Positions 18,906 through 31,364 of a stretch of 64,000 nucleotides of DNA are shown in pieces (position 1 is the stretch's first letter; each line of letters begins with the position of its first letter). Origin of the DNA: Gautieria morchelliformis (Eukaryota; Basidiomycota; Agaricomycetes; Gomphales; Gomphaceae); assembly GCA_015179125.1 (NCBI GenBank), contig WHVA01000430.1:35090-99089 (forward strand). The letters run 5' to 3'. The position numbers were made by a program, and so were the translations under genes. Below the pieces are notes generated by a model. The model was not told where the DNA came from. It was given only the letters and a program-made list of their open reading frames with translations, and searched no databases.

Positions 18906-21877
18906 ATGCTCTCGACGATCTACTCTCTTTTTGTCCTCTCAGCGTTAGCGCCAGCCTGGGTCACAGCAGCCAATGACTGGTCTGTTCCCTGTGTCTCTGG
19001 GAGCTGTTCTTGGGACACGGGTGACGGGAAAACAACTGCTTATTCATCCATGGCTATTGTACGTTACGACCAATTTCCACTGTTGCTGTGGAAAATGCAT
19101 GCACGCTTCTCTTAGGGTGGAACAAATAATTTGCTCAGCGATATTACCCCTGCAGCTGGCTGGAATATACAGGGCTGTGATCCTAACTGGGCGAACGGAA
19201 CTCACACGTTCCAGATGACATGCTCTGGTGCGTCAAATCAGACGATGTACTGCGGGCATGTATATCAGGGTGGAGCGGCGAACACAATTGTTCGCCTGCC
19301 AGAAAATGTATGCGCCATTGACCTGTTGAACTCCAGACAATTGATGTATCCATTTTAGTGTGGCAAAGGTCCCTTTGCGCGCATTGTGTTTGCCAGCAAC
19401 AAGACGACTATCGCCAGAGGAGTTACCAATTCCACTGCCAACGCTACCATCGCCGGCACGCATTTCGTTACCCTTGATTATAACTTCGCCCAAATACCAA
19501 CCTCGTAAATTCCACTCTCATAGTTAAGTATGAGGGTCGGCCTAAATCTCCCAATTCATTATAGTCGAGGAAAGGCCAGTTTCGCCGTTACATCAACTAA
19601 TCTGCAAGGACAGCCTGGTCTTACAAAACGTGACCTCGACGCACTCAGAGGTCGAGGAAGAGCTGGAGAATTTCACCGCAGACGATTTGCATCTTTGACG
19701 GGTTCGTTGGTTTATTCTCATGTCACGGTCTTTGTAACCATCAGTTCTGACACACCCACAGGCAGATCAGGTATGTCCTAATCCGCGAGGCGAGTAGCCA
19801 GGACCTGACTGTTATGTCAATAACGCGGTTTCAGCTGTGCCTTCTGCTGCTGGCAGTGGTGTGTGACTGTTCAATGGCGTCATGTCACTTCGTTTTGCAA
19901 TTAACACATCGATGATCTTGCGTTTCAGCAAATACCATTAACCAAAGCCTCAACTCCGGCAAATTCACACCAGTCAGCTTTTCCCAGGATGTTACTCTAT
20001 TTGATCAGTCCATCTCCTGCAGCTCTGGGGACGTTTCTGGCAGTGCATCGCTCAAGATAGTGAGTAGTCAGCAGTGAGGCGTTTTGACCGTGGATGCTGA
20101 ATTTTTTTCCAGGACGTCAACGGTACAGCTCAGGCAACTGTAGAATTTGGTGTCACAGTAGTGGTGTGTTCTCTATATAAAATATTTTCGCATAATTGAT
20201 AGATGTTTGCATAGGGAACCATTGTCCCACCACAGATTAGCGATTTTTCCGTCAATGCAAGTGAGGATCGTCATAGATAACCAATGAAGAGCACTCTTGA
20301 TAATTATATGGCCATGTTTTCAGGCTTGGGCGGAAGTACTAGTGCGACCTTCAATGTTGATGCTACGGCAGATGTGCGTAAATACATATTATTACTTTCC
20401 TTTTGGCAGACAAGCTTCATTTCCAGGGAGTATTTGACACCGGATCAGTATCGCTTTTTAAGTCTGGCCTCCCTGGTCTTTCTATTCCTAAGTATGTTTT
20501 GTTTTCTTGGACTTTCCTACTTGGGGCAAGCTAACTATTGGTATAGCGTTATTACTCTTGGGCCTCAATTTTCTATCAACGGTCAAGTCACCATTGACCT
20601 TAAAGCCGAGGCTAAGCTTGCTATTGAAGCTGCCTGGGATTTTCCTAGCCTAAACTTGGTCTTCCCTCAAGAGAAAGGCGCATCAACTGGGTCAGCGACT
20701 GTTGGGGAAACCAATAATCGTGATCACATTTTGCTCCGGTATTCATCATTGTATTAATTCTTTGTTCCAATAGCCCTCCAGCTCAGTGCAGACCCTAGTG
20801 TCGATGTTTCAGGTACAGTCACGGCTCACATCATACCTCGTGTAAGTTTTTCTATTTTCTGTGGCGAATCCTGAATTGGAATCAAACGGGACAGGTTGAT
20901 TTCGGTGTCGACCTTTTCAGCGGGACAGGCCAAGCCTCGGTACGGGATAATTCATGCGGATCATTGCTCAAAGCTGAGGGCACCGCATCGTTCATAGGTT
21001 TTCATTGACGCAGATGTTTCTGCGAGTCTCAACTTGGATGTGACCGCTCAAGCGACCGTGGACAACAATAGCGTGGAGACTAGTTCAACAGATAGTGCAA
21101 CTAGCCCCACGGCTGCTGTGACTAATACCACAGACACGGCAGCAAGCACCACAGACACGGCAACAAGCACCACAGACACGGCAACAAGTACTACCGACAC
21201 TCCAGCAAGCACCACCGATACTGCAACAAGCACTACCGACACTGCAGCTAGCACCACCGATACTGCTACTAGCACCACAGACACAGTAGACGCAGCGTCT
21301 GCAACCGACGATACTGCTACCACCACAGACATAGCAGACGCAGCGGCTGCAACCGACGATACTGCTACCACCACAGACATAGCAGACGCAGCGGCTGCAA
21401 CCGACGATACTGCTACCACCGCAGACACAGCAGACGCAGCGGCTGCAACCGACGATTCTGCAACCGACGACACAACTCTCAGTTTTAGAGTACGATCCCA
21501 GCCAGTCCTCGGCGGCCGAGACACTTCCGGCTCTCTTAGCGGCTGCGTGACGCTAAATGGCGCAATATCCATCAATGGAGGACTGCAAGGCTCTCTGGCG
21601 CCATTCTTCAATACCCAGCAGGTGACCTTCCCCATCTTTTCTGGTGATGCCCCGCCGTTGCAAGTATGTAGCTTGAACAGCCATTTTCTCTCTGTTGCTA
21701 ACTAAGTTTTATTCGCTTGTGTAGAAATGTCTAAATGGTCCACCGGCGGGGGGTTCCGATGGTGCACCAGGGAGACGACGCGTACGAAGACGTTCGATCA
21801 TGCGTCGCGCCGGCGACACCTCAGGATTGCAGTGCCCTACGAACGGGGTTGTATCCGCATTGACGTCTCTCATTTAA
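18906..21877 (+). CDS. secreted Ser/Thr/Ala-repeat protein, multi-exon, unknown family
   Basis: Starts MLSTIYSLFVLSALAPAWVTA, a clear signal peptide. Exons 18906-19058, 19116-19307, 19359-19504 and 19565 on join in frame (introns 50-60 nt); later exons lie at about 19930-20058, 20113-20160, 20215-20370, 20545-20720 and 20775-21665, with the last at 21725-21877. Cys-rich N-part (WSVPCVSGSCSWDTGDGKT, GWNIQGCDPNWANGTH), then beta-rich segments (TPVSFSQDVTLFDQSISCSS), then tandem repeats (21127-21460), then a C-terminal GCVTLNGAISINGGLQGS domain. N-glycosylation sequons are frequent. It looks like a fungal cell-surface or extracellular protein; I cannot name the family. Middle exon borders are approximate. 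Confidence 0.7.
21127..21460 (+). repeat. in-frame tandem repeats in secreted protein (24 bp and 48 bp)
   Basis: About seven 24-bp units encoding TDTAxSTT-like octapeptides are followed by three 48-bp units encoding DTATTTDIADAAAATD. Both periods keep the reading frame. Ser/Thr density suggests O-mannosylation. Confidence 0.85.
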
Positions 21878-22216
21878 CGTTTAGTTGACCATGATGTCGT
21901 TGGAACCTTGTATATTTCACATCTTTTAAGGGCAAATCCTCAATGGATTTGAGTAGGCTAGCCTTAATATATTACTGTGCGGTAATTTTACAGCATGGCG
22001 CCACCGGCTAAACCGCCAAACTAGCTATGCTCTAAGCCACATTAATGCATGCGTTCATTATCGTTGAATTTTTGTAACAGGCTAGCGATTACCAGTAACA
22101 AAAATATCAGGAAATGATGTAAGACGGGAGTGATTGATGCAGCGGGGATTTAAACTTTCATTTAGCGATGGCTGCATCGCTGATCACGCCAGAGACCAAA
22201 GTAAAGTGCGCATTCG
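21878..22216. other. intergenic, no gene seen
   Basis: AT-rich spacer between the secreted-protein gene and the small discoidin-like gene. Holds the terminator of the first and promoter of the second; no motif identified with confidence. Confidence 0.4.
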
Positions 22217-22735
22217 ATGCTGTATCCAACGCTCAGAATTATTGATCTCCTTGTTAGAGTAAGCTCCACTTTGGACAAATCTGTCGGGAAGAAGTACTTG
22301 ACGGATGGGAGTGCCGAGACGTGTTGGACATCCGGTCAGGTTCGTGACCTTCTTGTTTTTATTGTAGAAACTGTTTAGGTAGCCCGAGAATAGGGAACGC
22401 CTCAATATATACAGCTTGCCTTTCCTGTTCCTGTGACACCGACCAAGGTTAGCCTTACCTTCCAAGGCGGTTTCGTCGGCATTCGTTGTGCAATACATAC
22501 GCGTCTACACAGTCCTGATCAGCCCAGCGAGTGGCGTTTCATGACCCACGTCTTCCCAGAAGACGTTAACCGGCGACAAACGTTCGACATGTCTCCTATC
22601 CCGGATCCACCCAGCGAAAGAACAGCCGGAGCAGTGGACCAAATCAAGTTGGTGTTCGAGGAAAGCTCTGATTTCTTCGGTCGAATAACGGTTTACGATC
22701 TTGGCTTGGAAGGTTACACGCATGCAGCTGTATGA
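22217..22735 (+). CDS. NR2C2-associated-protein-like F5/8-type-C domain protein
   Basis: Two exons, 22217-22339 and 22394-22735, joined by a 54-nt GT..AG intron. The product (about 154 aa) contains VSSTLDKSVGKKYLTDGSAE and TCWTSGQ at the start, then YIQLAFPVPVTPTKVSLTFQ, GGFVGI, HVFPEDVNRRQTFDM and IKLVFEESSDFFGRITVYDL. This follows the order of the metazoan nuclear receptor 2C2-associated protein (TRA16): GKKYMFD..EETCWNS, FQGGFS, FYPEDNN..TF, TFEDATDFFGRVVIY. The fold is discoidin-like. The start (ATG 22217) is the first in-frame ATG; the real N-terminus could include another exon. Function in fungi is not known to me. Confidence 0.82.
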
Positions 22736-23467
22736 ATCCAGGCCTCGGGCGACGTGTGACTATTGTATGCTTGCGATTGGCCGAAGGAATACACTACATA
22801 TTGGCAGGGCAAGCAAACGTAATGTTTACAGCGTGAAACCCGAGGGAAGCTTGAGTGCATACGTGTTATTTCTCAACGCAGTCCTAGCATACTCAAGAAA
22901 GCCTCTTCTCTTCAGGTAGTGCCTCGCTGTGCTCTCGAATGATATCGGGTGATTCCTGACGCTCTGGAGAACCGTATGACCACGCAGGGGATTGTGGAGC
23001 TCCATTGCCAATATTAGAAGCACACAGAAGACTGTGTCGGGTAATGGGTAGTGTAGAATCGCACATTCCTAAACATTATGTGCGGGAACATTCGTTGAAA
23101 GTGGCCCCCAACCACAGCGTCCCGAATACCTTCAAAGCACTTGACATATACGTATAGGGGTGATTCGTGGCGTTTGTTATCAGACCAGCCTGGACCAGTG
23201 GTCACAAGCACGAGCCACAGCAGATTAAGTACTGTACCACGGTCGTAGACTTTTCAACTCCGCGCGCCGTGCGAGCTGGTTGTACCGCCTGCCGTTCTGC
23301 GGCTGCCCCTAACAGACATCCTTGTCTCATATCCGTGCTTCGTCTGCCCCAGGCAGTAGTTCCGCTCATTTGACCTCTATTCGCTCTTTGGGGGAGTCGC
23401 CCAACGTGTGTCGTGCGAAGTCACCACATATACCCGCTTTGTTTTATCGTCTAAGGACGCAGGTGCC
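22736..23467. other. intergenic, no gene seen
   Basis: Spacer upstream of the kinase gene. No supported ORF; contains the kinase promoter. CT-rich stretches near 23330-23390 may be the 5' leader. Confidence 0.4.
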
Positions 23468-25580
23468 ATGGTATGTGGGCTTGTTCAGTAGTTTGGTTCG
23501 GGATCATTGAAGAGCGCGGTTGTCATCGCGTGTAGGACTCACACGGATCCGACCCAGAGGAGTTTTATGTGAAGCAGGATCGGATCGGTGCGTTCTATTG
23601 TGACGCTTGGAGGCGAGAGTGCCTGACTTGGTATTGATAACAAGGCAAGGGATCATTCGGCGAGGTGTACAAGGGGTATGCACAGAAGGTTGCGGCGTGG
23701 TCGCGCTATTAATCACAGTACAGCTACGACAAACGTACGCAAAAGACTGTCGCGATCAAGATAATCGACCTTGAGAGTGCTGAGGATGAGATCGAGGACA
23801 TACAACAAGAGATCCAGATTCTCAGCCAGTTGGATTCCCCGCATGTTACAAAGTACGCGTCGAAGCCTTACAGCTGGCAATCAGTGCTAATATGCGGCAG
23901 GTACCATGGCTCATTTCTCAAGGGGTCTAACCTCTGGATAGTCATGGAGTACGTGGTGCGATATTTATCCCAGGTTCTCGTCTGACACGGTTGTAGGTAT
24001 TGCTCCGGGGGCTCATGCTCCGACTTGGTAAGTTTATTAACCGTTTCACGTGACATTCACCTGATTCTTTCTTGCAGATGAAACCCGGCGTGTTTCGAGA
24101 AGAATACATCGCCATCATTGTTCGAGAGCTGCTACGCGGTCTCGATTATCTCCACGTTGAAGGCAAGCTACATCGCGACATCAAGGGTAGGTTGTATCAG
24201 CTCGCGCGTTGCTTGTGGTGACGTTTTTGTTAGCCGCGAACATTCTTCTCAGTGCGACAGGCGACGTAAAGCTCGCTGATTTCGGCGTGTCGGGCCAGCT
24301 TTCGGGCACTCTCTCGGCGAAGAAGAACACGTTTGTCGGTACGCCTTATTGGATGTCCCCGGAGGTTATCAAGCAGAGTGGGTATGATTACAAGGCTGAT
24401 ATCTGGTCACTTGGGATTACGGCGATCGAGCTGGCTCGCGGCGAGCCTCCATACGCAGAACTCCATCCGATGAAGGTTCTCTTCCTCATCCCCAAGAATC
24501 CACCTCCGACCCTCGATGTCACCTTTTCCAAGCCATTCCGCGAGTTCGTGGCGCTGTGTTTGCAAAGAGATCCCAGGGAGGTAAAAGTCTTGTTACAGTC
24601 TTAACGCACTGAAGATCAACTGATGTATTGCAGCGGCCCTCAGCGCGAGAGCTGCTGAAGCATAAGTTCGTCCGAATGGCGAAGAAGACGAGTTATCTGA
24701 CCGAACTGATCGAGCGACATGAGCGGTGGAGAGCGGAAGGCGGTGCACGACAGGAAGAGGAGGAGCTAGAGCGTGACGAAGACCCGTGAATATCGCTATC
24801 GAATTGTTCTTTGAAGAATTATACTGAATAACGGGTCTAGCTCCGTGGGTACCGTTCCGGACGACCTCTGGGACTTTGGCACCGTCCGCCATGTTGCACG
24901 GCCGGGGACATTGGGAAGGGCGACCGCACGGACCGAGAATGGGCTCACATACCCCCAGCCCGTACCAGAGCTCGATGCCAATTACATGCCGCATCCGAAC
25001 AGCAATGGTGCCCGCCCCGCGAGCGTGTCCGCGTCGTCCATCTCCTCGTCTTCGACCGTCACCGTCAAAGGCGATTTGCCAGCGTTGCCGGCGAGGCGCG
25101 CATACGAGGACCAGAGCCCGGACCAGGGCACGGTGCGCACTACTCCGCGGCGAGAGCGGACCCGCGAAGGGTCGTACGAGTCCAGTCGGTCTGCTGGGTC
25201 AGATGATAGCGACAGGGAGCTGCGTGCGGAAGCGGCGCGACAGCAGCTGGCCAATGTACACTTAGTAGAAGACGAGGTGGATCCCGATCTCGAAGACGAC
25301 CTGGACGAGAGGACAATGCTGGACTCGGTGGTGCTCCCTGCGATTGCGTCCGTACGTCCACACGCTCCGCTGTTCCGCGTTGTTTCCGGCTTCCTGAGTC
25401 TGAGTCTGCTTTTTTTTGGCTTAACAGCTGGTTCCCCGCGTATCTACCGTTGAAGCGCGGACGGTGCTCAGTCAGCTACAGCGAGCTTTCGCGGAAGCGG
25501 AGAGGATAATCCCAGGTCTGACGAACGAGCTCGTCAATGAGATCGTTGACTCGGTTGAGCACGTGGAAGATGATCGGTGA
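23468..25580 (+). CDS. STE20-family germinal-centre kinase (GCK-III/Sps1-like)
   Basis: Multi-exon Ser/Thr kinase. The favoured start is ATG 23468 immediately followed by a 5' splice site (intron 23471-23535), then [20 protein letters not shown] (glycine loop split by an intron at 23588-23644), [19 protein letters not shown] (catalytic Lys), [32 protein letters not shown] (catalytic loop), [10 protein letters not shown] (DFG), [12 protein letters not shown] (STE20 signature) and [20 protein letters not shown]. After the kinase domain, [20 protein letters not shown] is typical of MST3/SOK1-type GCKs. A 55-nt intron (24788-24842) leads to a Ser/Arg-rich tail with DLWDFGTVR and an acidic [14 protein letters not shown] stretch; the last intron ends at 25429. 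Likely role: polarity, septation or cell-wall signalling. Convergent with the AP-3 gene. Confidence 0.9.
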
Positions 25581-25907
25581 AGGTGTGCTTGCTATGCTAC
25601 GTTGCCGATAATCAATCACTATGAAGTTTTCATACCAATAGCTTTGTCTCGCCCCGCCTCCCATGAGTATTCTCATTCCATACGTATCGGACTGATCCCT
25701 CTCGCATGCGTTGCCACATTCCATTCCCCCCGGGTTTTATATATTCACCTTATGCCGAATCACCCACCCCTTGTGACTCCATAATTGCACATGTACACAT
25801 CCCACACACATTTACCTATGTCTCTCATTCCCTGTCAGTCAGTCAGTCAGTCAGTCACTGGAATCTGTACGCTGCGTGGTTCTATTCTATCGAAATAGAT
25901 ATAGCTA
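25581..25907. other. intergenic between convergent genes
   Basis: 3' regions of the kinase and AP-3 delta genes. Contains a (CAGT)n-like microsatellite at about 25837-25857. No gene seen. Confidence 0.5.
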
Positions 25908-28900
25908 TTATGGCACGAGGTCGTCGACCAGCAATTCTTTAGGTTTCCTTTTCTTTCCGGTTCCGGTCCCTTTCTTCTTCGCGCGCACCACCCTGATGGG
26001 CTCTGGCGTGCTGACGCCCTCCTCGTCGTCGTACTGATGGAACGGGCGCAGGGGGGTAGAGCGCGCGTTTCGGAGCTGTGCCCGGTCTGGTGTAGACGAT
26101 AGCGATAGCGGCGGCGGCAATGCATGCGGCTGTGGTGCCTTCTGCGCCCCGTCAGGCATTTCGCCCCCCGTGTCGACCACGGCGCGCTGCTGTGGCATCC
26201 GCGGTAAACTGGCACTGGAATGGGTGCGCAGGGGCCGCGGCAAAAAGGGAGCTATAGTGCGGACATGAATATTGACAGCAACAGCAGTGCAAAGAAAGAT
26301 CCACAACTCACCGTCTAAACCGTCCAATTTCACCACAGGGATGGACTCCACGTCTTCGTCCCGCATGGTTGCTTGCTGGGGCGGCGCGCTCTGCGGGCGG
26401 TCGTCGATCAAGTAATACGGGTCGTCCTTGAGTCGTTCGAGTCGTTCCGCCCGTCGCTGCACAACAAGGTGTCAGATTACGCGGAAGAATGCATAATGCA
26501 TACAGTTGGTGATGCCGGCTTACCCGTTCCCGCGCGGCCTTCTCGTCGGGTGTCTCTTCTGGCTGCACGTCGACGAGGGCACCCGCACCCGCATTCTCCT
26601 TCTCCCTTTCCCCTCTCCCGCCTTTCACCTTCCCCGCGCCCTTTTCCGCCCTCTCCTTGCCCTTGCCCTTGCCCTTCTTTTTCTTCACCGCCGCCCCATT
26701 CGTCGCACCGCCCGTGGTGGCGGTCTCCAGCGCATCCTCCCTCGGCGGGGGCACGATCCACGCATCGAGGTCGAGCCCGTCCGGGACGGGCACGCTCGCC
26801 TGCGCCTCGCGCGCCACGGGGTTGAGCTCGTACGCCGCACAGAGCGGCCGGATCAGGAACAGGCTCTTCGGGAAACGCGGCTCCAAAGACAAAGACGCGG
26901 ATGACGACTCCGCCTCCGCCGCTGCCGGGGGGTCAGAAAACCCGTTTGCGAACCCTGCGTCGAATTCCGGCGGGGGCGGCGGTTGCGTTGGCGGTGGCGG
27001 CTTGAACGTGGCGAGGTCGGCACGGAGGAAGGCGAATAATTGGAGCGTGTTTGCGGCCTGCGGCGTAAAAAAAAAAACTTTGTTCGAGAAGTAGGATTGA
27101 TGATACCTGTAACGGGACTTACGCGTTCCTGCACTTCGATGTTTTCGTTCCCGACGAAGCTCTGCAGGCTCCCCACCACCATGTCAACCGCCTGCTTGAC
27201 CTCCGCGAGATGATCCTCATTCCACCGGCCTGCGAGCTCTGCGCTCCAGTGTCCAAACACTTTAAACGCAGCCTGGATGTACACAGAAATGATCTCGGGC
27301 GGCAGCGCCGCGCTGCTAGGCTGCAGCAAATACGACAAAAACTTGAGAGGGTCCAGGAGTTCTCTAGAAGCGGCGAATCGTAAATGACACCAAAATACCT
27401 GAGAAAACAAAAGCTACCTGCAGTATTCCCCGCATATCCACGCCGCGGCCCAGAGAACCTCAGCGGACCCCGCTACGTCGCCCGCTTCGTTCAGGAGACT
27501 GTCTCGCGAGGTCGCGTTGGTCACAAACGCGTCGTCGCCGAGGAGGCGCGTGCAGAGTTTGACGGCGAAGCCGCGCACGGCCCGGACGCGCACTACGACG
27601 TCGAGCAGCGCGTCCCTGAGTGCGGAGCCCGGCACGGGCGAGACATATGCGAGGTCAATGAGCACGGCGAAATACCATTCGAAATCCACGATGTTGGCGT
27701 AGCCGTCGCGGGACGTGAGCGAGAGTATGCGGTGGGTGAGGAGGTGGCGGTAGGCGGGGGACGTGAGCGGCGACGATGGGGACGCGGAGGAAGACGACGG
27801 GGAGACGGAGGAAGACAGCAGAGAGAGGCTGTGCGATGCGGAGGGCTGCGACGTGGTTGGGTTTATGAGGTGGAACAGGAGCTGTTGGACGATGGACTGG
27901 AGGTTGGCAGGCGTGACCTAAAAAGTGTCGTACCCAGTGAACCCGAGGAACCCAAAGCCGTTTTGTGGAGCGGGAGCTTACCATTTCGGATACGAGCTCC
28001 AAGGCGCGCATGCGGATGCTGATGTCGGGGTCGTCCACGCTGGAGAGGATGGTCGCTTGATACTCGGCGACGAGATGGGGATGCGAGGGAACGATTTTGA
28101 CGAGCGCGAGTAGGGCGATATACTTCACTGTCGTGTTTGGTCAGCGCCTTTATCGCCATGCCTGGGTTAATGCACGTACAGTTTTGATCTGAATCTTCTA
28201 GGAAAGCAGCGAGCTTTGTGACACAGGTTCGCGCAAGCGAGTCCCCTTGAGGGCCTTGCAGCATGTCACCGATGATGCAGGTACGGACACATTCGTAAAG
28301 CAAGGATATAGCTGGCGTCGTTGAGATGAGACGCGTCATCGGGGGTTGCAACTTCTTCACCAGGCGCGGTTCATGGGGCGTCAGCGCGCCAAACTGGCGA
28401 CGACGTCAGACGCGTGAAAAAAGAAGGGTGGGATTGTGCACGCACCAGCTTGATAATCTTGATGAGCATCCAATTGTTGGCCGAGGTGGTGAGAATGTGA
28501 AAGAGCTGAGGGGCCAGTGGGAGGTAATCCGTGGGATTGCGAAGGGCGAGTTCGCACAGCACGTTGACGGTGGCAGCGACCACGCCTTGATGAAGCGGAT
28601 TAGTATGCCTGTACTCCGCGACGACTGCTGTATGAAAAATCTCACCAGGGTCCGAGTCCTCGAGCTTCTCCCTTAGCCTGGGGAAGCTATGTTGGAGCGC
28701 GTCGGGATACCGTACAAAGACGTTATAGAGGGCGAGAACGGCACGTTTTCGGATATGGGATCGAGAGTGGTTCAGCATGCTGACAAGGTCGTATGAGAGA
28801 TCGCGTGCAAGGTCAGGACTTGCAATGTGGGCCAGGCCGTTCAAGGAGACGGCCACGTCTGAAGGATTTGAACTGAGATCCTGTGCAGCATGGAGTTGGG

Positions 28901-29322
28901 AGCGCACTCAGATTGAATGTGGCGGAAAGGTAAGACGTACCTTCTTGAGGAGGTTGGTGGTGAGCATGAGCACATCGGTGTCGGTGCTGAAAGACTGGAC
29001 AGCGGCGAGGTATCCGACACTTTTGAGATGAAACTTGGCCGAGGACATGACCTCTACGACGTGAAAGGACGCCCAGGCCATGTTGTAGCCCATCATGTCG
29101 AGCTGGGAAAGCACGACGGTGACGGTCACTCAGCGCAGCCCCAGCGTTCTGGAGGCACACACATACATATGTGAGTTTCAAGACAGCGGCGGCCTTGAGA
29201 TCCATGTCCTTGCTCCTGACTTCGCGGCGAATCTCGTCGATGGCCTGCGCGATGAATTTGGGCTCATCCTTCTTGTTCGCGCGGAGGCCACGGATGAGAT
29301 CCTGGAGAGTGCGTTCCCACAT
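25908..29322 (-). CDS. APL5: AP-3 adaptor complex subunit delta
   Basis: Large adaptin on the minus strand with about a dozen short introns. N-terminus WERTLQDLIRGLRANKKDEP, then ISWA-type block NMAWASFHVVEVMSSAKFHL, VLMLTTNLLKK, LNGLAHIASPDLARDL, YPDALQHSFPRLREKLEDSD, VNVLCELALRNPTDYLPLAP, NNWMLIKIIKL and AISLLYECVRTCI, all matching the armadillo-like trunk of AP-3 delta (human AP3D1). After the trunk comes a Lys/Gly/Glu-rich hinge (KKKKGKGKGKERAEKGAGK), DDPYYLIDD, and a basic C-terminus ending in LLVDDLVP. The subunit pairs with beta-3 in the Golgi/endosome-to-vacuole AP-3 coat. ATG 29322 fits the family start; a further 5' exon is possible because animal homologues extend about 13 residues upstream. 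Confidence 0.93.
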
Positions 29323-30106
29323 TGGACTGGGGTGGGTCTGGGACGAAGGACGGGGGTCGCCACGGTCCTAGAGTACGCCAGTATGCAACGCAAGTGCTCT
29401 TTCAGAGGACCGGGGTCTGGTATAGCACGTAGGCGGAGAGTGTGGGGGAGATGGGAATGCAACCCGACGTTGTGGCGCCGCCCGCTTTGGTCCACACTTT
29501 CGAACATGTTGGTTCAAGCGTGTTTTTCGACTGGTCACTGGATGGTGACGTTCCTATATTGCGCGCAAGGCGTCTGAGTTGCCTCTCGTTACTACAGCAC
29601 AGGCCAGTATAGCCAATGGGCTAGTGTGTAAACCAGGTAGCGTAAGAGGAGTTCTTATTAAAGAACATGGGCAGACTAATAATAAACGCGAGTTCTCCTG
29701 GAGGTGCAGCTGAATAGCCTGGAACAACGTCAATCAGTTAATCAGTCTCTTTGAAACGACAAGATGTCGATGCCTGATTCGACACTGATGTTCAGCGACT
29801 CAATCGCCCTTCTTCCATATGGGCTTTGCTATTCAAATGTCCAGTACCAGCCATCCCTTGAAGCGTGGTGAGGGATGGCACGTGCGCTGATGACCATTCG
29901 ATGGGCGGCATCATCTCACGCACCGCTGGTTTGTTCCCAATCTATATCTGATTCTGAACTGAATGACAATCTATGTTATCTGATATTGACTAGATAATAA
30001 ATATTTTCTTTAGCCAGAAACATTACGCATTTCATCAATCCGGCCAGAAGCTCTATCACTCGTTGCCCACTTGGTCTAATTGCAACAGGCGTGTATTCTT
30101 CACCCA
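29323..30106. other. intergenic, no gene seen
   Basis: Promoter side of AP-3 delta plus spacer. A short inverted repeat (CCATCCCT..AGGGATGG, about 29852-29878) could form a hairpin. AT-rich 29940-30010. Confidence 0.4.
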
Positions 30107-30480
30107 CGTGCCATTATCCAGTCGAATATTTCACTTACTCTTTCGCGTCGCGTGGCGGTTCCATCAATCCATGCATCGATGCGCTCCTGCCCAGCCTCTG
30201 TTCGCAGCATGCCCTGCAGCCGCCAACATCTGACAGGCAAAATGCTCGGCAGATGATCACCATCACTGCGACCCGACAAGCAGGTGCTGATAGGCCCGCG
30301 TCGCGATTGCGGTGCCGTCCCTGAGATCCCGCGCACCCTGCGATCTCGCGTACTGATCAGCGTTCTCCTTCTTAGCTTCCTGCGCCGTGATAGGCGCCCC
30401 GTCCAATGGAGTAACCTGCAGATCATGGGAGTAAAAGCAGCTTACGTGTCCGGGATGCCTCGCTCGTTGCGGCACCATGC
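30107..30480 (-). CDS. hypothetical protein (weak gene model)
   Basis: Minus-strand reading gives VTPLDGAPITAQEAKKENAD, QYARSQGARDLRDGTAIATR and AYQHLLVGSQ after a possible 3' splice site near 30420. A 41-nt intron with GT..AG (about 30233-30273) would join it to CWRLQGMLRTEAGQERIDAW and a C-terminus MARG. The composition looks protein-like, but I recognise no family and the 5' end is uncertain (possibly within 30480-30700). It could be a decayed gene. Confidence 0.3.
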
Positions 30481-31364
30481 TCCAAGGGTCTGCTCAGGGC
30501 TGATAATCCAGCGACTTGCGTCACGCGGAACACCGGGACAATGGCTCAGGGGTCCCATGCCTTGCGTCACACCACACACCACGTGGCTCACACGGTCACA
30601 CCTTGCAGCACCAGTGGCATGTGCAAAAGACAGTCTAACTGCATCAATTTGTTCTAGGAGCACTAAAAGCCACTGCAAAGCTGTTATTAACCACACCCTA
30701 TCTTACCGGGCTCCGAAGCCACCGTGATGCGTGACAAGCGCCCGAAAGAGCTCGGCCCCGAGTCAAGGCCCCGGCGCAAGGGGCTCCGTGACGCGTGATT
30801 CCATTGCCCCCCCCCCCAGCTAGGAACACTTTCTGATCGGGAAAGGGCCCCCCCCGTCGATTCGCCGAGCAGGGACGAATGCTGACATTTTCTTTCTATT
30901 TTCTTTCTTCGAAATCTCCCTGCAGGACATTTCATCTCTAACTGGCTAGAGGTGCCGTGTACCCTGATGATGCTATGCTTTTTATAATTGCAAATCCCAT
31001 TGCCGCACCAGTACAGTATGCGTTTATCGCTGGCCCATTCTCTGATGCTGCGTCCACCCACTGCGTGCGTATACCGACCGCATCAAGTTCGATCTTCAGC
31101 TCGTTCTGATTTTCTATTACATCCTAACCAAACAAGGCATATATATGCCGTGAAAGAACCCGTGTCGTCACTCGTGCCATTGCGGATACAACAAAACCGA
31201 ATTATCATTTCCGTTGTATATAAAATCGTGTTAATACAGCGTGTGGGGGTAGTGAGTGATACAGCGTGGATCTCGGAGCCACTATGCGCGTATAAATATG
31301 TGTGGGGTGCATTTGCGGGGAATTAATAAAGTAGTTGCGGTGTCTTAACGCGTTAAAAAATAAA
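30481..31364. other. intergenic, no confident gene
   Basis: Holds a poly-C run (about 30808-30818), a second C-rich run near 30849, and AT-rich 3' flank of the epoxide hydrolase gene (TATATAAA near 31216). An open stretch on minus at 30442-30696 may be the 5' part of the weak hypothetical gene, not supported further. Confidence 0.35.

Noticed and set aside
21048..21635. 195-codon ORF on minus with VSVVLVAVSVVL repeats
   Set aside because: Antisense shadow of the Thr/Ala repeats of the secreted protein.
27384..28022. 212-codon plus ORF within AP-3 delta
   Set aside because: Antisense to well-conserved adaptin exons in GC-rich sequence.
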